Assembly (NCBI RefSeq): GCF_000526215.1
Contig: NZ_JAFQ01000004.1
Span: 496,001 to 560,000 of the forward strand
Length of the DNA: 64,000 nt
Source of the DNA: Nocardia sp. BMG51109
GTDB lineage: Bacteria > Actinomycetota > Actinomycetes > Mycobacteriales > Mycobacteriaceae
Reading direction: 5' to 3'
Made by a program: the position numbers and the translations under genes
The notes under the pieces: model-generated
The model's database searches: none
What the model was told of the DNA's origin: nothing
Seen by the model: the letters and a program-made list of their open reading frames with translations, nothing else
Shown here: positions 26,453 through 34,053 of the stretch, piece after piece
Numbering within the stretch: the first letter of the stretch is position 1
Layout of the letters: the number at the start of each line of letters is the position of its first letter

Positions 26453-26635
26453 TGTTAACTCCCTGTTTCGCGCCCGTGTGCCAACAGTAAGCCAACACCA
26501 ACGCCAACGGTGCGCGATTTCGCAACGGACCGAATACGACGAAAGTTGAAGGCGCACCCGGTGCCGAAGCGATAAATCCTTCGCACTACGAACCCGAACC
26601 GCGGGCGGCGATCCTGAGACCCACGGTTTTCGCGG

Positions 26636-26825
26636 CACCGGGTGCACCACACCCGGTCTCGCACTGGATGCACCCGCACCCCGTGCCGAACCGGACGCAC
26701 CCGGTACCGCACCGGGCGCACCGCACTCAGGCCGGACCGAACGCACCGGTGCCGGACCGGGTGCACCACACCAGTGCCGGGACCGGCCGCCGCACCCAGC
26801 GCCGGACCGGCCGCACCGCACCCCA
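26636..26825. repeat. Degenerate GC-rich tandem repeat
   Basis: About 190 bp of imperfect repeats on the theme ccggtgccgaaccggacgcac and accgggtgcaccacac, in the divergent gap between the HTH-TPR regulator and a small gene. It makes open frames on both strands, which are not considered genes. Confidence 0.7.
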
Positions 26826-26841
26826 AGTGGGAGGTACCACC

Positions 26842-27030
26842 ATGAACGCACCGTCCTCGGATATCCGAGACAGGTGGCTGATGGACAGCCGCGACTGCGC
26901 ACACGAGCCCACGGATCTGACCTACGACCGGGCCCGGTTCATCCTCGCCGTACACGCCGGGCACGGCGGCAGGTGCCGGCAGTATCTGGCGGCCTCGGCC
27001 TACTGCTTCCGCCGCACCGGGGAGAGATGA
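26842..27030 (+). CDS. Small His/Cys-containing protein next to the HTH-TPR regulator
   Basis: 62 residues, starting MNAPSSDIRDRWLMDSRDC. GGAGG lies 8 bases before the ATG. The conserved-looking core YDRARFILAVHAGHGGRCRQYLAASAYCF has two His and two Cys that could bind metal. Small proteins of this pattern accompany HTH regulators in Nocardia and Streptomyces (recalled, not searched). Function unknown. Confidence 0.65.
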   Translation: MNAPSSDIRDRWLMDSRDCAHEPTDLTYDRARFILAVHAGHGGRCRQYLAASAYCFRRTGER

Positions 27031-27150
27031 GCGGGCCGTCGGCACTCACCGCGCGCCGGCCCGGCTCCGGGGAAGCGGGCCGGCGCCGGCGTCCGCGCGG
27101 CACCGTCGGGGGTGTCGAACCTGTCGGGGCCGCCGCATATCCTCGTGCGT

Positions 27151-28323
27151 ATGCTCACGCTGCTGTTGTACGTGCTGATCGTCGGCCTGGTGGCCGCGCT
27201 GCTGTTCCTGGTGGCGAGTGCCGTGTTCGGGCGCGGGGAGGAACTGGGGCCGCTTCCGGAGGGCACCACGGCCACCGTGCTGCCGGCCGGCGGCATCCAC
27301 GGCGCCGATGTGCGATCGTTGCGCTTCCAGCAGGTGTTCCGCGGCTACAAGGCAGGTGAGGTCGACTGGGCGCTGACCCGCCTGGCGGCCCGCATCGACG
27401 AGTTGGAGGGGCAACTGGCCGAGGCGCACGGTGAGCCGTCCGGCCATCCGGTCCGGACACCCGAGGCGGCACCGTCGCAGAGCCGGGCCCCCAGCCCGGC
27501 CCCCTCGTCCGCCGCACACCAGGGCCAGACGTGGTCACCCAACGGCCGCACCGATACCCGAGCGTGGCCCGATCCCTTCGCACAGCCCGGCATCCCGCCC
27601 GACCCGTGGACCACGGGTGCCCGAGCCCCACACGCACCTACGACCGAACCCACCGCGCCACCGGCCGCGTCGAGCACCGAGCCGGCCACACATCCCGCCC
27701 CGTCCCTGGCCGCGGAGACGTCCGGCCACACCGCGGCGGACCCCTCAGGCCACCCTGCGGCGGCAGACCTGGGCCGGACCACGGCGAAGCATCCGGGGCA
27801 CACCGCGGAGTATCCAGGCCACACCATCGCCGATATCCCCGGCCACACCGCTGACGACCCCAACCACAGCACAGCGGAGAATCCCAGCCCCATCGCAACC
27901 GGAAGCCCGGACTACACCCTCACCGAGAACGTCGGCCGCACCCCAACGGAAGACTCGGGGCGTTCCACGGCGAGTAAGGCGTACCGCTCCGCCACGGACT
28001 ACGCGGGCCGCGTCACGACCGACGCACCAGGACACCCCACCACGGAAGACGCGCACCGCAATACCACCGGAAAGCCGGGCAGCGCGGCAACAGAAGATTC
28101 GGGCCGGAGCACGACGAACCCGGAGCACGCGGGGACCGAAGATTCGGGCTGGGTGGCTACCGGGCCGACCGTCCCGACGTGGCGCGAACCTGCTTCCGGT
28201 ACGGGATCCGACGCCACGGCGACAGGTGGTTCTCCCCCGGCCGAGACACCGACCCCGCAGGTGCAGCCGCCCCGGTCCCTGCCGGGCGACGAGCGTCCCG
28301 GCGATCGACAGGCGGAGCAGTGA
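27151..28323 (+). CDS. DivIVA-like membrane protein with a long repetitive tail
   Basis: About 390 residues. An N-terminal helix MLTLLLYVLIVGLVAALLFLV is followed by a short DivIVA-type coiled coil (RFQQVFRGYKAGEVDWALTRLAARIDELEGQL). The mycobacterial counterpart (Rv1209 type) is roughly 120 residues; here about 270 extra residues follow, Thr/Pro/Gly/His-rich with degenerate PGHTAxD/TEDSGR units. The start ATG 27151 has TATCCT 7 bases upstream. Its stop overlaps the tagA GTG (GTGA). Likely a polar-growth or division accessory; inference. Confidence 0.8.
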   Translation: MLTLLLYVLIVGLVAALLFLVASAVFGRGEELGPLPEGTTATVLPAGGIHGADVRSLRFQQVFRGYKAGEVDWALTRLAARIDELEGQLAEAHGEPSGHPVRTPEAAPSQSRAPSPAPSSAAHQGQTWSPNGRTDTRAWPDPFAQPGIPPDPWTTGARAPHAPTTEPTAPPAASSTEPATHPAPSLAAETSGHTAADPSGHPAAADLGRTTAKHPGHTAEYPGHTIADIPGHTADDPNHSTAENPSPIATGSPDYTLTENVGRTPTEDSGRSTASKAYRSATDYAGRVTTDAPGHPTTEDAHRNTTGKPGSAATEDSGRSTTNPEHAGTEDSGWVATGPTVPTWREPASGTGSDATATGGSPPAETPTPQVQPPRSLPGDERPGDRQAEQ

Positions 28324-28898
28324 GCGCTCCGCCGCAGATCACGGCCACCGATGGGAAGGTACGGTGCGGCTGGTCGGAGTCGTCGCAGCTCTATCGTGAC
28401 TATCACGACGAGGAGTGGGGCCGCCCGCTGCACGGCGACGACGCGCTGTTCGAGCGGATGTGCCTCGAGGCGTTCCAGTCGGGTCTGTCCTGGATCACCA
28501 TCCTGCGTAAGCGGCCGGCGTTCCGGGCGGCCTTCGACGGATTCACCATCGATCGAGTCGCCGAGTACACTGCGGCCGACGCCGAGCGCCTGCTGTCCGA
28601 TCCCGGCATCGTGCGCAATCGCGCCAAGATCGACGCCTGCATCGCCAACGCCAGAGTTGCCCAGCAGCTTGCGCCGGGGCTGGACGAGCTGCTCTGGTCC
28701 TTCGCGCCGGCCCCGCGCCCGCGACCGCGCGCGCTCGCCGACGTTCCCGCCACCACTCCCGAATCGGTCGCTCTCGCAAAGGAACTCAAGCGCCGCGGAT
28801 TCCGCTTCGTGGGCCCGACGACGGCATACGCCCTGATGCAAGCGACCGGCATGGTCAATGATCATCTGGCCGATTGCTGGGTCGATGTGCGCGGGTGA
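28320..28898 (+). CDS. tagA: DNA-3-methyladenine glycosylase I
   Basis: Base-excision repair enzyme removing 3-methyladenine, 192 residues, the usual length. RCGWSESSQLYRDYHDEEWG contains the zinc-binding Cys and His and the signature Y-x3-HDxEWG. SGLSWITILRKRPAFRAAF is the HhH-like core, and MVNDHLADCW carries the second zinc His/Cys pair. Start GTG 28320 overlaps the stop of the DivIVA-like gene, implying translational coupling. Confidence 0.95.
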   Translation: MSAPPQITATDGKVRCGWSESSQLYRDYHDEEWGRPLHGDDALFERMCLEAFQSGLSWITILRKRPAFRAAFDGFTIDRVAEYTAADAERLLSDPGIVRNRAKIDACIANARVAQQLAPGLDELLWSFAPAPRPRPRALADVPATTPESVALAKELKRRGFRFVGPTTAYALMQATGMVNDHLADCWVDVRG

Positions 28899-29078
28899 AC
28901 ACGCGCCACGGCGGTCGGTTTTCGAACTCAGGTACCCGCCCAGTTCCGTGATGAGGAAGAATAGTCGTGGCGTAGCCCCGCGACCACGGCCAGTCCGTGC
29001 ACTCGGGCTACCTGTTGGTGACAACACGAGTTCCAAGAAAGTGCGCAGCAGACCGCGCGGATCTGGAGGGAGCAGAGG

Positions 29079-29246
29079 ATGGCGGCCATGAAGCCCCGCA
29101 CCGGGGACGGTCCCCTCGAGGCAACCAAGGAAGGGCGTGGAATCGTCATGCGGGTTCCACTCGAGGGTGGCGGGCGTCTGGTCGTCGAGCTCACGCCGGA
29201 GGAGGCCGCGGCCCTCGGTAAAGAGCTCACCGAAGTCACCAGTTAA
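29079..29246 (+). CDS. DUF3117 small conserved protein
   Basis: 55 residues. MAAMKPRTGDGPLEATKEG followed by GIVMRVPLEGGGRLVVELTPEEA and ALGKELTEV is the pattern of the DUF3117 protein found downstream of tagA in mycobacteria (Rv1211 type). GGAGGG lies about 9 bases upstream. The gene is separated from the methyltransferase by 15 bp. Function unknown but strongly conserved in actinobacteria. Confidence 0.9.
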   Translation: MAAMKPRTGDGPLEATKEGRGIVMRVPLEGGGRLVVELTPEEAAALGKELTEVTS

Positions 29247-29261
29247 CCGCTCGCTCGATCC

Positions 29262-30128
29262 ATGCCGGTGAACCCGGCGCGAGCGGACCCGCACCTGCCG
29301 CTCGCCGCGATCGCCCGGCTGCTGGCCTGCCCCGAATGCGGAGCGGCCATGGCCCTCGACGACCGCTCGCTGTCCTGTGCCCGGCGGCATGCCTTCGATC
29401 TGGCCCGCCAGGGATACGTCAGCCTGCTGACCGGTGCGTCGACCAAGATGACCGGCGATACCGCCGACATGCTGGACGCACGCGCCGCCTTCCAGCGTGC
29501 CCGTTATTTCGGACCGATCGCCGACGCCGTGACGGCCGCGGTCACCTCCACCACTCCCGCGCGCGCAATCCTCGAGATCGGCGCCGGAACCGGCTATTAC
29601 CTGGCCGAGACGCTCGACGCCGCGCCGGAGGCGCACGGAATCGCGGTGGACGTGTCGAAACCCGCCGCCCGGCGCTGCGCCCGCGCGCACCCGCGCGCCG
29701 CCTCGGTCCTGGCCGATGCCTGGCGCGGCCTGCCCGTACGTGACGATGCGCTGACCCACGTGCTGTCGGTGTTCGCCCCTCGCAACCCGGAAGAAGTGGC
29801 CCGGGTGCTCGCCCCCGGCGGGGTGTTCGTGATCGCCACCCCGACACCGCGCCACCTGTCCGAACTGATCACCCCGCTCGGCATGGTGAGCGTCGACGCG
29901 GCCAAGGACGACCGGCTCACCGCCGCCCTGTCCGGCCACTTCACCGCGATCGACCGCACCCCCGTCGAATACACCATGACCCTCGACCACACCGCGATCA
30001 CGAACGTGGCGGCCATGGGCCCGTCTGCCCACCACGCGGCCACCGAGCGCACCGGCCGGATAGCTACCCTCCCGGATGAAATGCAGGTGACAGCATCGGT
30101 CACCGTGACGACCTATCGGGCGCGATAG
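29262..30128 (+). CDS. 23S rRNA (guanine-N1)-methyltransferase, RlmA/TlrB-like
   Basis: 288 residues. An N-terminal zinc finger (LLACPECGAAM...SCARRHAFD) precedes a class I SAM methyltransferase fold with ILEIGAGTGYYLAETL (about residues 105-120) and LSVFAPRNPEEVARVL. The zinc-finger plus Rossmann arrangement is that of RlmA(I)/RlmA(II), which methylate G745 or G748 in 23S rRNA; RlmA(II)/TlrB affects tylosin susceptibility. Which guanine is targeted cannot be decided here. Possibly co-transcribed with the DUF3117 gene. Confidence 0.88.
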   Translation: MPVNPARADPHLPLAAIARLLACPECGAAMALDDRSLSCARRHAFDLARQGYVSLLTGASTKMTGDTADMLDARAAFQRARYFGPIADAVTAAVTSTTPARAILEIGAGTGYYLAETLDAAPEAHGIAVDVSKPAARRCARAHPRAASVLADAWRGLPVRDDALTHVLSVFAPRNPEEVARVLAPGGVFVIATPTPRHLSELITPLGMVSVDAAKDDRLTAALSGHFTAIDRTPVEYTMTLDHTAITNVAAMGPSAHHAATERTGRIATLPDEMQVTASVTVTTYRAR

Positions 30129-30163
30129 ACGCAAACCACCGCCCGACGTGGCACCCTACGTCT

Positions 30164-30394
30164 GTGAAGTCGAAGACGAGTGTGTACCTCGAAGCCGAGC
30201 AGGCCGCCCGTCTCGAGAGCGTCACGGAGGCAACCGGCAGATCCAAGTCCGATCTCATTCGCGAGGGCATCGATCTCATGTTGCTGCGGTCGTCGTGCCG
30301 ACGGCGGACCCGGCCGTGGCCCTCGTTCGATTCCGGGGATCCCGAATTCGCAGCCACCGCAGGCTGGTCACCGGACGAAGCCCAGGGGCAGTGA
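30164..30394 (+). CDS. Ribbon-helix-helix (CopG-type) antitoxin-like protein
   Basis: 76 residues from GTG 30164. KTSVYLEAEQAARLESVTEATGRSKSDLIREGIDLML is a typical RHH DNA-binding domain; the C-terminus is the toxin-neutralising style tail (WPSFDSGDPEFA). Antitoxins of this shape precede VapC toxins. A GTG overlapping the stop (GTGA at 30391) begins NFFIAAA and then runs into the 3' end of glgA, so a partner toxin appears lost. Confidence 0.78.
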   Translation: MKSKTSVYLEAEQAARLESVTEATGRSKSDLIREGIDLMLLRSSCRRRTRPWPSFDSGDPEFAATAGWSPDEAQGQ

Positions 30395-30424
30395 ACTTCT
30401 TCATCGCCGCTGCCTGCCGGGATA

Positions 30425-32017
30425 TCAGCCCTTGCGGAGGTGGTCGTAGAGGTCGACGGTCTGGGCGGCGATCCGGGACCAATCGAATTCGGCGATGGCG
30501 CGGGCGCGGCCGGCGGCGCCCAGTGAATCGGCGAACAGCCGGTCGCCGGCGATCGCGTTGACCGCGCGGGCCAGCGCCGACTCGAACTCCTCGGGCGCGT
30601 CGCCGTCGTAGTGCACGAGGCGGCCGGTGGTGCCGTCGGCGACCACCTCCGGGATACCGCCCACGTCCGAGGCCACCACCGCGGTGCCGCAGGCCATCGC
30701 CTCCAGGTTCACGATGCCCAGCGGCTCGTAGACCGACGGGCACACGAATACCGTTGCCGCCGAGAGAATCTGGCGGACCTGCTCGGTGGGCAGCATATCC
30801 CGCACCCAGAACACGCCGCCGCGGGCACGGGCCAGCTCCGTCACCGCCGCCGCGACCTCGGCCTCCAGCTGCGGGGTGTCGGGCGCGCCCGCGCACAGCA
30901 CCAGTTGGAGGTTGGGATCGAACCGCCGGGCCGCGGCCAGCAGGTGCGCGACACCCTTCTGCCGGGTGATCCGCCCGACGAAGGCGACGATCGGCGCGTC
31001 GGTGCGCACGCCCAGCTCGGCGAGCACATCGCGGGCATCGTCCACCGGACCACCCGGACGCCAGGTGTGCGCGTCGATGCCGTTGTGCACCACGTGAACT
31101 CGTTCGGGATCGACGGTCGGATAGGCGTCGAGCACATCGCGGCGCATGCCCTCGCTGACCGCGACGACCGCGTCGGCGTACTCCATCGCATTGCGCTCCG
31201 ACCACGACGACAACCGGTAGCCGCCGCCCAGCTGCTCGGCCTTCCACGGCCGGCGCGGTTCGAGCGAATGCGCGGTCAGCACGTGCGGAATCCCGTAGAG
31301 CGTGGCGGCCAGATGCCCGGCCAGCCCCGTGTACCAGGTGTGCGAGTGCACCACGTCCACCGCGCCGACCGCATCGGCCATGCGCAGCTGCGCCGACATC
31401 ATCTGCAGCGCCGAATTGGCCGCGTACAGCATCGGATCCGGTTGGTGCACCACGGCATCCGTGCGCGCCACGCCCATACAGTGCACGGTGACCTCGCACA
31501 GCCGCCGCAGCTGCGGCACGAGATGAGCGACGTGCACCCCCGCGCCGCCATACACCTCGGGCGGGTATTCGCGAGTCACCATCGCCACCCGCAGCCGGTC
31601 GGCCCGCTGCGATTCGACCGGCTCCCGCCCGTTCCCGGCCTCCCGCCGAGCAGACGGCCCGCTCACAGTAGTCCCACGCGATGTGGACGACTCGCTCGCC
31701 GACCCACGCGACACAGACGACTCACTCGCCAACCCACGCGACACAGACAGCTCACTCGCCAACCCACGCGACACAGACAGCTCACTCGCCAACCCACGCG
31801 ACACAGACAGCTCACTCGCCAACCCACGCGACACAGACAGCTCACTCGCCGACCCACGCGGCGGTGCGGACAGCTTGCTCGCGGGTCGGGGCGGTGTGGA
31901 CGGTTGGCTCGCGGACTCGCGCGGTGTGGACGATTCGCTCTCGGGATCGCGCGGTGTCGAGGGTTCGCTCGCAGGCTCGCGCGGCACGGATGGCTCGCTC
32001 TCGGCGCCGAAGCTCAC
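30425..32017 (-). CDS. glgA: Glycogen/maltose-1-phosphate synthase (GT4) with a repetitive N-terminal extension
   Basis: GT-B glycosyltransferase using ADP-glucose from the divergent GlgC; in mycobacteria the orthologous Rv1212c acts as GlgM making maltose-1-phosphate for alpha-glucan. The catalytic protein begins at about 31588 (RVAMVTREYPPEVYGGAGVH). HVVHNGIDAHTWRPGG, GRITRQKGVAHLL and PSVYEPLGIVNLEAMACG are intact. The frame continues about 143 codons upstream through eleven 30-bp units encoding LASELSVSRG-like decapeptides. GTG 32017 is chosen because TAGGTT lies 7 bases upstream; a start near 31588 or at an internal GTG in TTVSGP cannot be excluded. Confidence 0.87.
   Translation of the reverse strand: MSFGAESEPSVPREPASEPSTPRDPESESSTPRESASQPSTPPRPASKLSAPPRGSASELSVSRGLASELSVSRGLASELSVSRGLASELSVSRGLASESSVSRGSASESSTSRGTTVSGPSARREAGNGREPVESQRADRLRVAMVTREYPPEVYGGAGVHVAHLVPQLRRLCEVTVHCMGVARTDAVVHQPDPMLYAANSALQMMSAQLRMADAVGAVDVVHSHTWYTGLAGHLAATLYGIPHVLTAHSLEPRRPWKAEQLGGGYRLSSWSERNAMEYADAVVAVSEGMRRDVLDAYPTVDPERVHVVHNGIDAHTWRPGGPVDDARDVLAELGVRTDAPIVAFVGRITRQKGVAHLLAAARRFDPNLQLVLCAGAPDTPQLEAEVAAAVTELARARGGVFWVRDMLPTEQVRQILSAATVFVCPSVYEPLGIVNLEAMACGTAVVASDVGGIPEVVADGTTGRLVHYDGDAPEEFESALARAVNAIAGDRLFADSLGAAGRARAIAEFDWSRIAAQTVDLYDHLRKG
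31681..32010. repeat. Eleven tandem 30-bp units inside the 5' part of glgA
   Basis: Period 30. Units from 31681 to 31860 are nearly identical (core ctcactcgccaacccacgcg); those from 31861 to 32010 have diverged (gcggtgtggacgattcgctc type). The unit keeps the reading frame and codes for ten residues of the LASELSVSRG type. Confidence 0.95.
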
Positions 32018-32024
32018 CCGGTCC

Positions 32025-32030
32025 AACCTA
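32025..32030 (-). promoter_or_regulatory. -10 element (TAGGTT) for leaderless glgA
   Basis: On the minus strand TAGGTT ends 7 bases before GTG 32017. A GGAGGTGAACGATTAG sequence just upstream makes a three-codon minicistron, so a leadered alternative exists. Confidence 0.4.
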
Positions 32031-32073
32031 ATCGTTCACCTCCGTGGTGACCACTCCGTCGGCTCGTCGGCGG

Positions 32074-32079
32074 TAAGTT
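32074..32079 (+). promoter_or_regulatory. -10 element (TAAGTT) for leaderless glgC
   Basis: TAAGTT ends 6 bases before GTG 32086, back to back with the glgA promoter. Confidence 0.45.
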
Positions 32080-32085
32080 GGGCCT

Positions 32086-33300
32086 GTGAGGAGCCAGCCG
32101 CACGTACTCGGGATCGTGCTCGCCGGTGGTGAGGGCAAGCGACTCTTCCCGCTCACCCAGGACCGCGCCAAGCCCGCGGTCCCGTTCGGTGGCGCGTACC
32201 GGCTCATCGACTTCGTCCTGTCCAATCTGGTCAACGCCGGCTACCTGCGGATCTGCGTGCTCACCCAGTACAAGTCGCATTCGCTGGACCGGCACATCTC
32301 GCAGACCTGGCGGCTGTCGGGCTTCGGCGGCGAGTACATCACCCCGGTACCGGCCCAGCAGCGGCTGGGCCCGCGCTGGTATACCGGCAGCGCCGACGCG
32401 ATCATGCAGTCGCTGAACCTGATCTACGACGAGGCCCCCGACTACATCGTGGTGTTCGGCGCCGACCACGTGTACCGGATGGATCCCGAGCAGATGGTGA
32501 CTCACCACATCGATACCGGCGCCGGTGTCACGGTGGCCGGGATCCGGGTGCCGCGCAGCGAGGCCGGCTCGTTCGGCTGCATCGACTCCGACGAGGCCGG
32601 GCGGATCACCCAGTTCCTGGAGAAGCCCGTCCATCCGCCAGGCACCCCCGACGATCCGAACGTGACCTTCGCGTCCATGGGCAACTACGTGTTCAGCACC
32701 AAGGCGCTGGTGGACGCGATCCGCGCCGATGCCGACAATGCCGACTCCGATCACGATATGGGCGGCGACATCATCCCGTCGCTCGTCGGCAAGGGCGAGG
32801 CCGCCGTCTACGACTTCGCGAGCAACGACGTGCCCGGCTCCACCGACCGCGACCGCGGCTACTGGCGCGACGTGGGCACCATCGACGCGTTCTACGACGC
32901 GCACATGGATCTGGTGTCGGTGCACCCGATCTTCAATCTCTACAACAAGCACTGGCCGATCCGCGGCGCGGCGGAGAACCTGCCGCCGGCCAAGTTCGCG
33001 CAGGGCGGGCTGGCGCAGGAGTCGATCGTCGGCGCCGGCAGCATCCTGTCGGCGGCCACCGTGCGCAATTCGGTGCTCTCGTCCAATGTGTTCGTCGAGG
33101 ACGGCGCCACCGTGGAGGGCAGCGTGCTGATGCCGGGCGTGCGGGTCGGCCGCGGCGCGGTGGTGCGGCGCGCGATCCTGGACAAGAACGTCATGGTCGG
33201 CGAGGGCGAGATCATCGGCGTCGACGGGGACCGCGACCGCGACCGGTTCGCCGTCAGCAACGGCGGCGTGGTCACCGTCGGCAAGGGCGTATGGGTCTGA
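32086..33300 (+). CDS. glgC: Glucose-1-phosphate adenylyltransferase (ADP-glucose pyrophosphorylase)
   Basis: Makes ADP-glucose from ATP and glucose-1-phosphate for glycogen and capsular alpha-glucan synthesis. 404 residues, standard length. [23 protein letters not shown] is the nucleotide-binding and allosteric start; [10 protein letters not shown] the catalytic Asp region; FLEKP the glucose-phosphate site; the C-terminus is a left-handed beta-helix ([27 protein letters not shown]). It is divergent from glgA, the next enzyme in the pathway, 68 bp away. Confidence 0.97.
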   Translation: MRSQPHVLGIVLAGGEGKRLFPLTQDRAKPAVPFGGAYRLIDFVLSNLVNAGYLRICVLTQYKSHSLDRHISQTWRLSGFGGEYITPVPAQQRLGPRWYTGSADAIMQSLNLIYDEAPDYIVVFGADHVYRMDPEQMVTHHIDTGAGVTVAGIRVPRSEAGSFGCIDSDEAGRITQFLEKPVHPPGTPDDPNVTFASMGNYVFSTKALVDAIRADADNADSDHDMGGDIIPSLVGKGEAAVYDFASNDVPGSTDRDRGYWRDVGTIDAFYDAHMDLVSVHPIFNLYNKHWPIRGAAENLPPAKFAQGGLAQESIVGAGSILSAATVRNSVLSSNVFVEDGATVEGSVLMPGVRVGRGAVVRRAILDKNVMVGEGEIIGVDGDRDRDRFAVSNGGVVTVGKGVWV

Positions 33301-33318
33301 CCCGGCGACGCCGGGTGC

Positions 33319-33540
33319 TCAGCGCGGCACCGGTGCGGGCGCCGGCGCCGTCGCCGTGCAGAAGGGCGAGCACGAGCCGTGGGTGATCGCCGGGGCCTTG
33401 GAAGGATCGTCCACGTCGCTCCCGTTGACCAGCAACAGCACCAGCAACGCGACGAAAACCAGCAAGCCCAGCATCACGAGCGCCAGCACCAGCCAGCTCC
33501 GTGGCGCGACTTCGATGAATACCGCGCGTCCGAATACCAC
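33319..33540 (-). CDS. Small single-pass membrane protein
   Basis: 73 residues from GTG 33540, with GGAGG six bases upstream. A single long helix (SWLVLALVMLGLLVFVALLVLLLV) is followed by a polar tail with two cysteines (HGSCSPFCTATAPAP) and a Pro/Ala end. It converges on glgC with an 18-bp gap. No family recognised. Confidence 0.72.
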   Translation of the reverse strand: MVFGRAVFIEVAPRSWLVLALVMLGLLVFVALLVLLLVNGSDVDDPSKAPAITHGSCSPFCTATAPAPAPVPR

Positions 33541-34008
33541 CCCACGCCTCCAGCGCTAGCGAAACACCTACTCCCTCAATCCTATCGGTCGACGCAACCG
33601 CACCGCCCGACAACGCGAGCCGATTCCCACCGAGAACGCCGTCCGCACTGATCACGAGACTGTGCCGAGCCCTGCGGATCGGGGATCACACCCGTCGCGT
33701 GGGCCGCACGGCCGTGCGAGCCGTCGCCCCGGCGCCGACCAGGTGCCGACGTTCCAAGGCCACCGGCCCGGCAGGTCGACCGGAACGCGGCCCAGGGTCC
33801 GGGTGGCGTCAACCCCGAACTGCCCTACGACCATCGGGCGGGACGGGACGCCCGTCATCGACCGAAACGACTGTGCGGGAGGGCTACTCATATCGGCATG
33901 GACGACAGCGCCGGCATTCCGCATCGGCGTCGCACGTACCGGCGACTCGAACGAATCGGTACCGGTCCAGGAACCGAATCTCCACCGGTACGGCCTACGA
34001 CACCTACG
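33541..34008. other. Intergenic region without a supported gene
   Basis: About 470 bp with overlapping frames that show no domain or ribosome-binding site. A hairpin closes its right end. Confidence 0.45.
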
Positions 34009-34048
34009 CCGGAACTCCCCCCGGCCACGTGACCGAGGGGAGTTCCGG
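34009..34048. terminator. Hairpin terminator of the ABC exporter operon
   Basis: ccggaactcccc and ggggagttccgg are perfect 12-base arms around 16 bases, ending 5 bp beyond the permease stop codon. Confidence 0.75.
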
Positions 34049-34053
34049 ATGGT

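Noticed and set aside
26636..26841. N-terminal extensions of the HTH-TPR regulator and of the small protein through the repeat
   Set aside because: Composition is pure repeat, and good Shine-Dalgarno sites exist at ATG 26452 and ATG 26842.
31681..32010. CRISPR array
   Set aside because: The 30-bp units are contiguous with no spacers, and no cas genes are present.
31683..32132. Plus-strand repetitive frame opposite the glgA repeats
   Set aside because: A 30-bp array is open in several frames by construction; the minus strand continues into a conserved enzyme and the plus strand does not.
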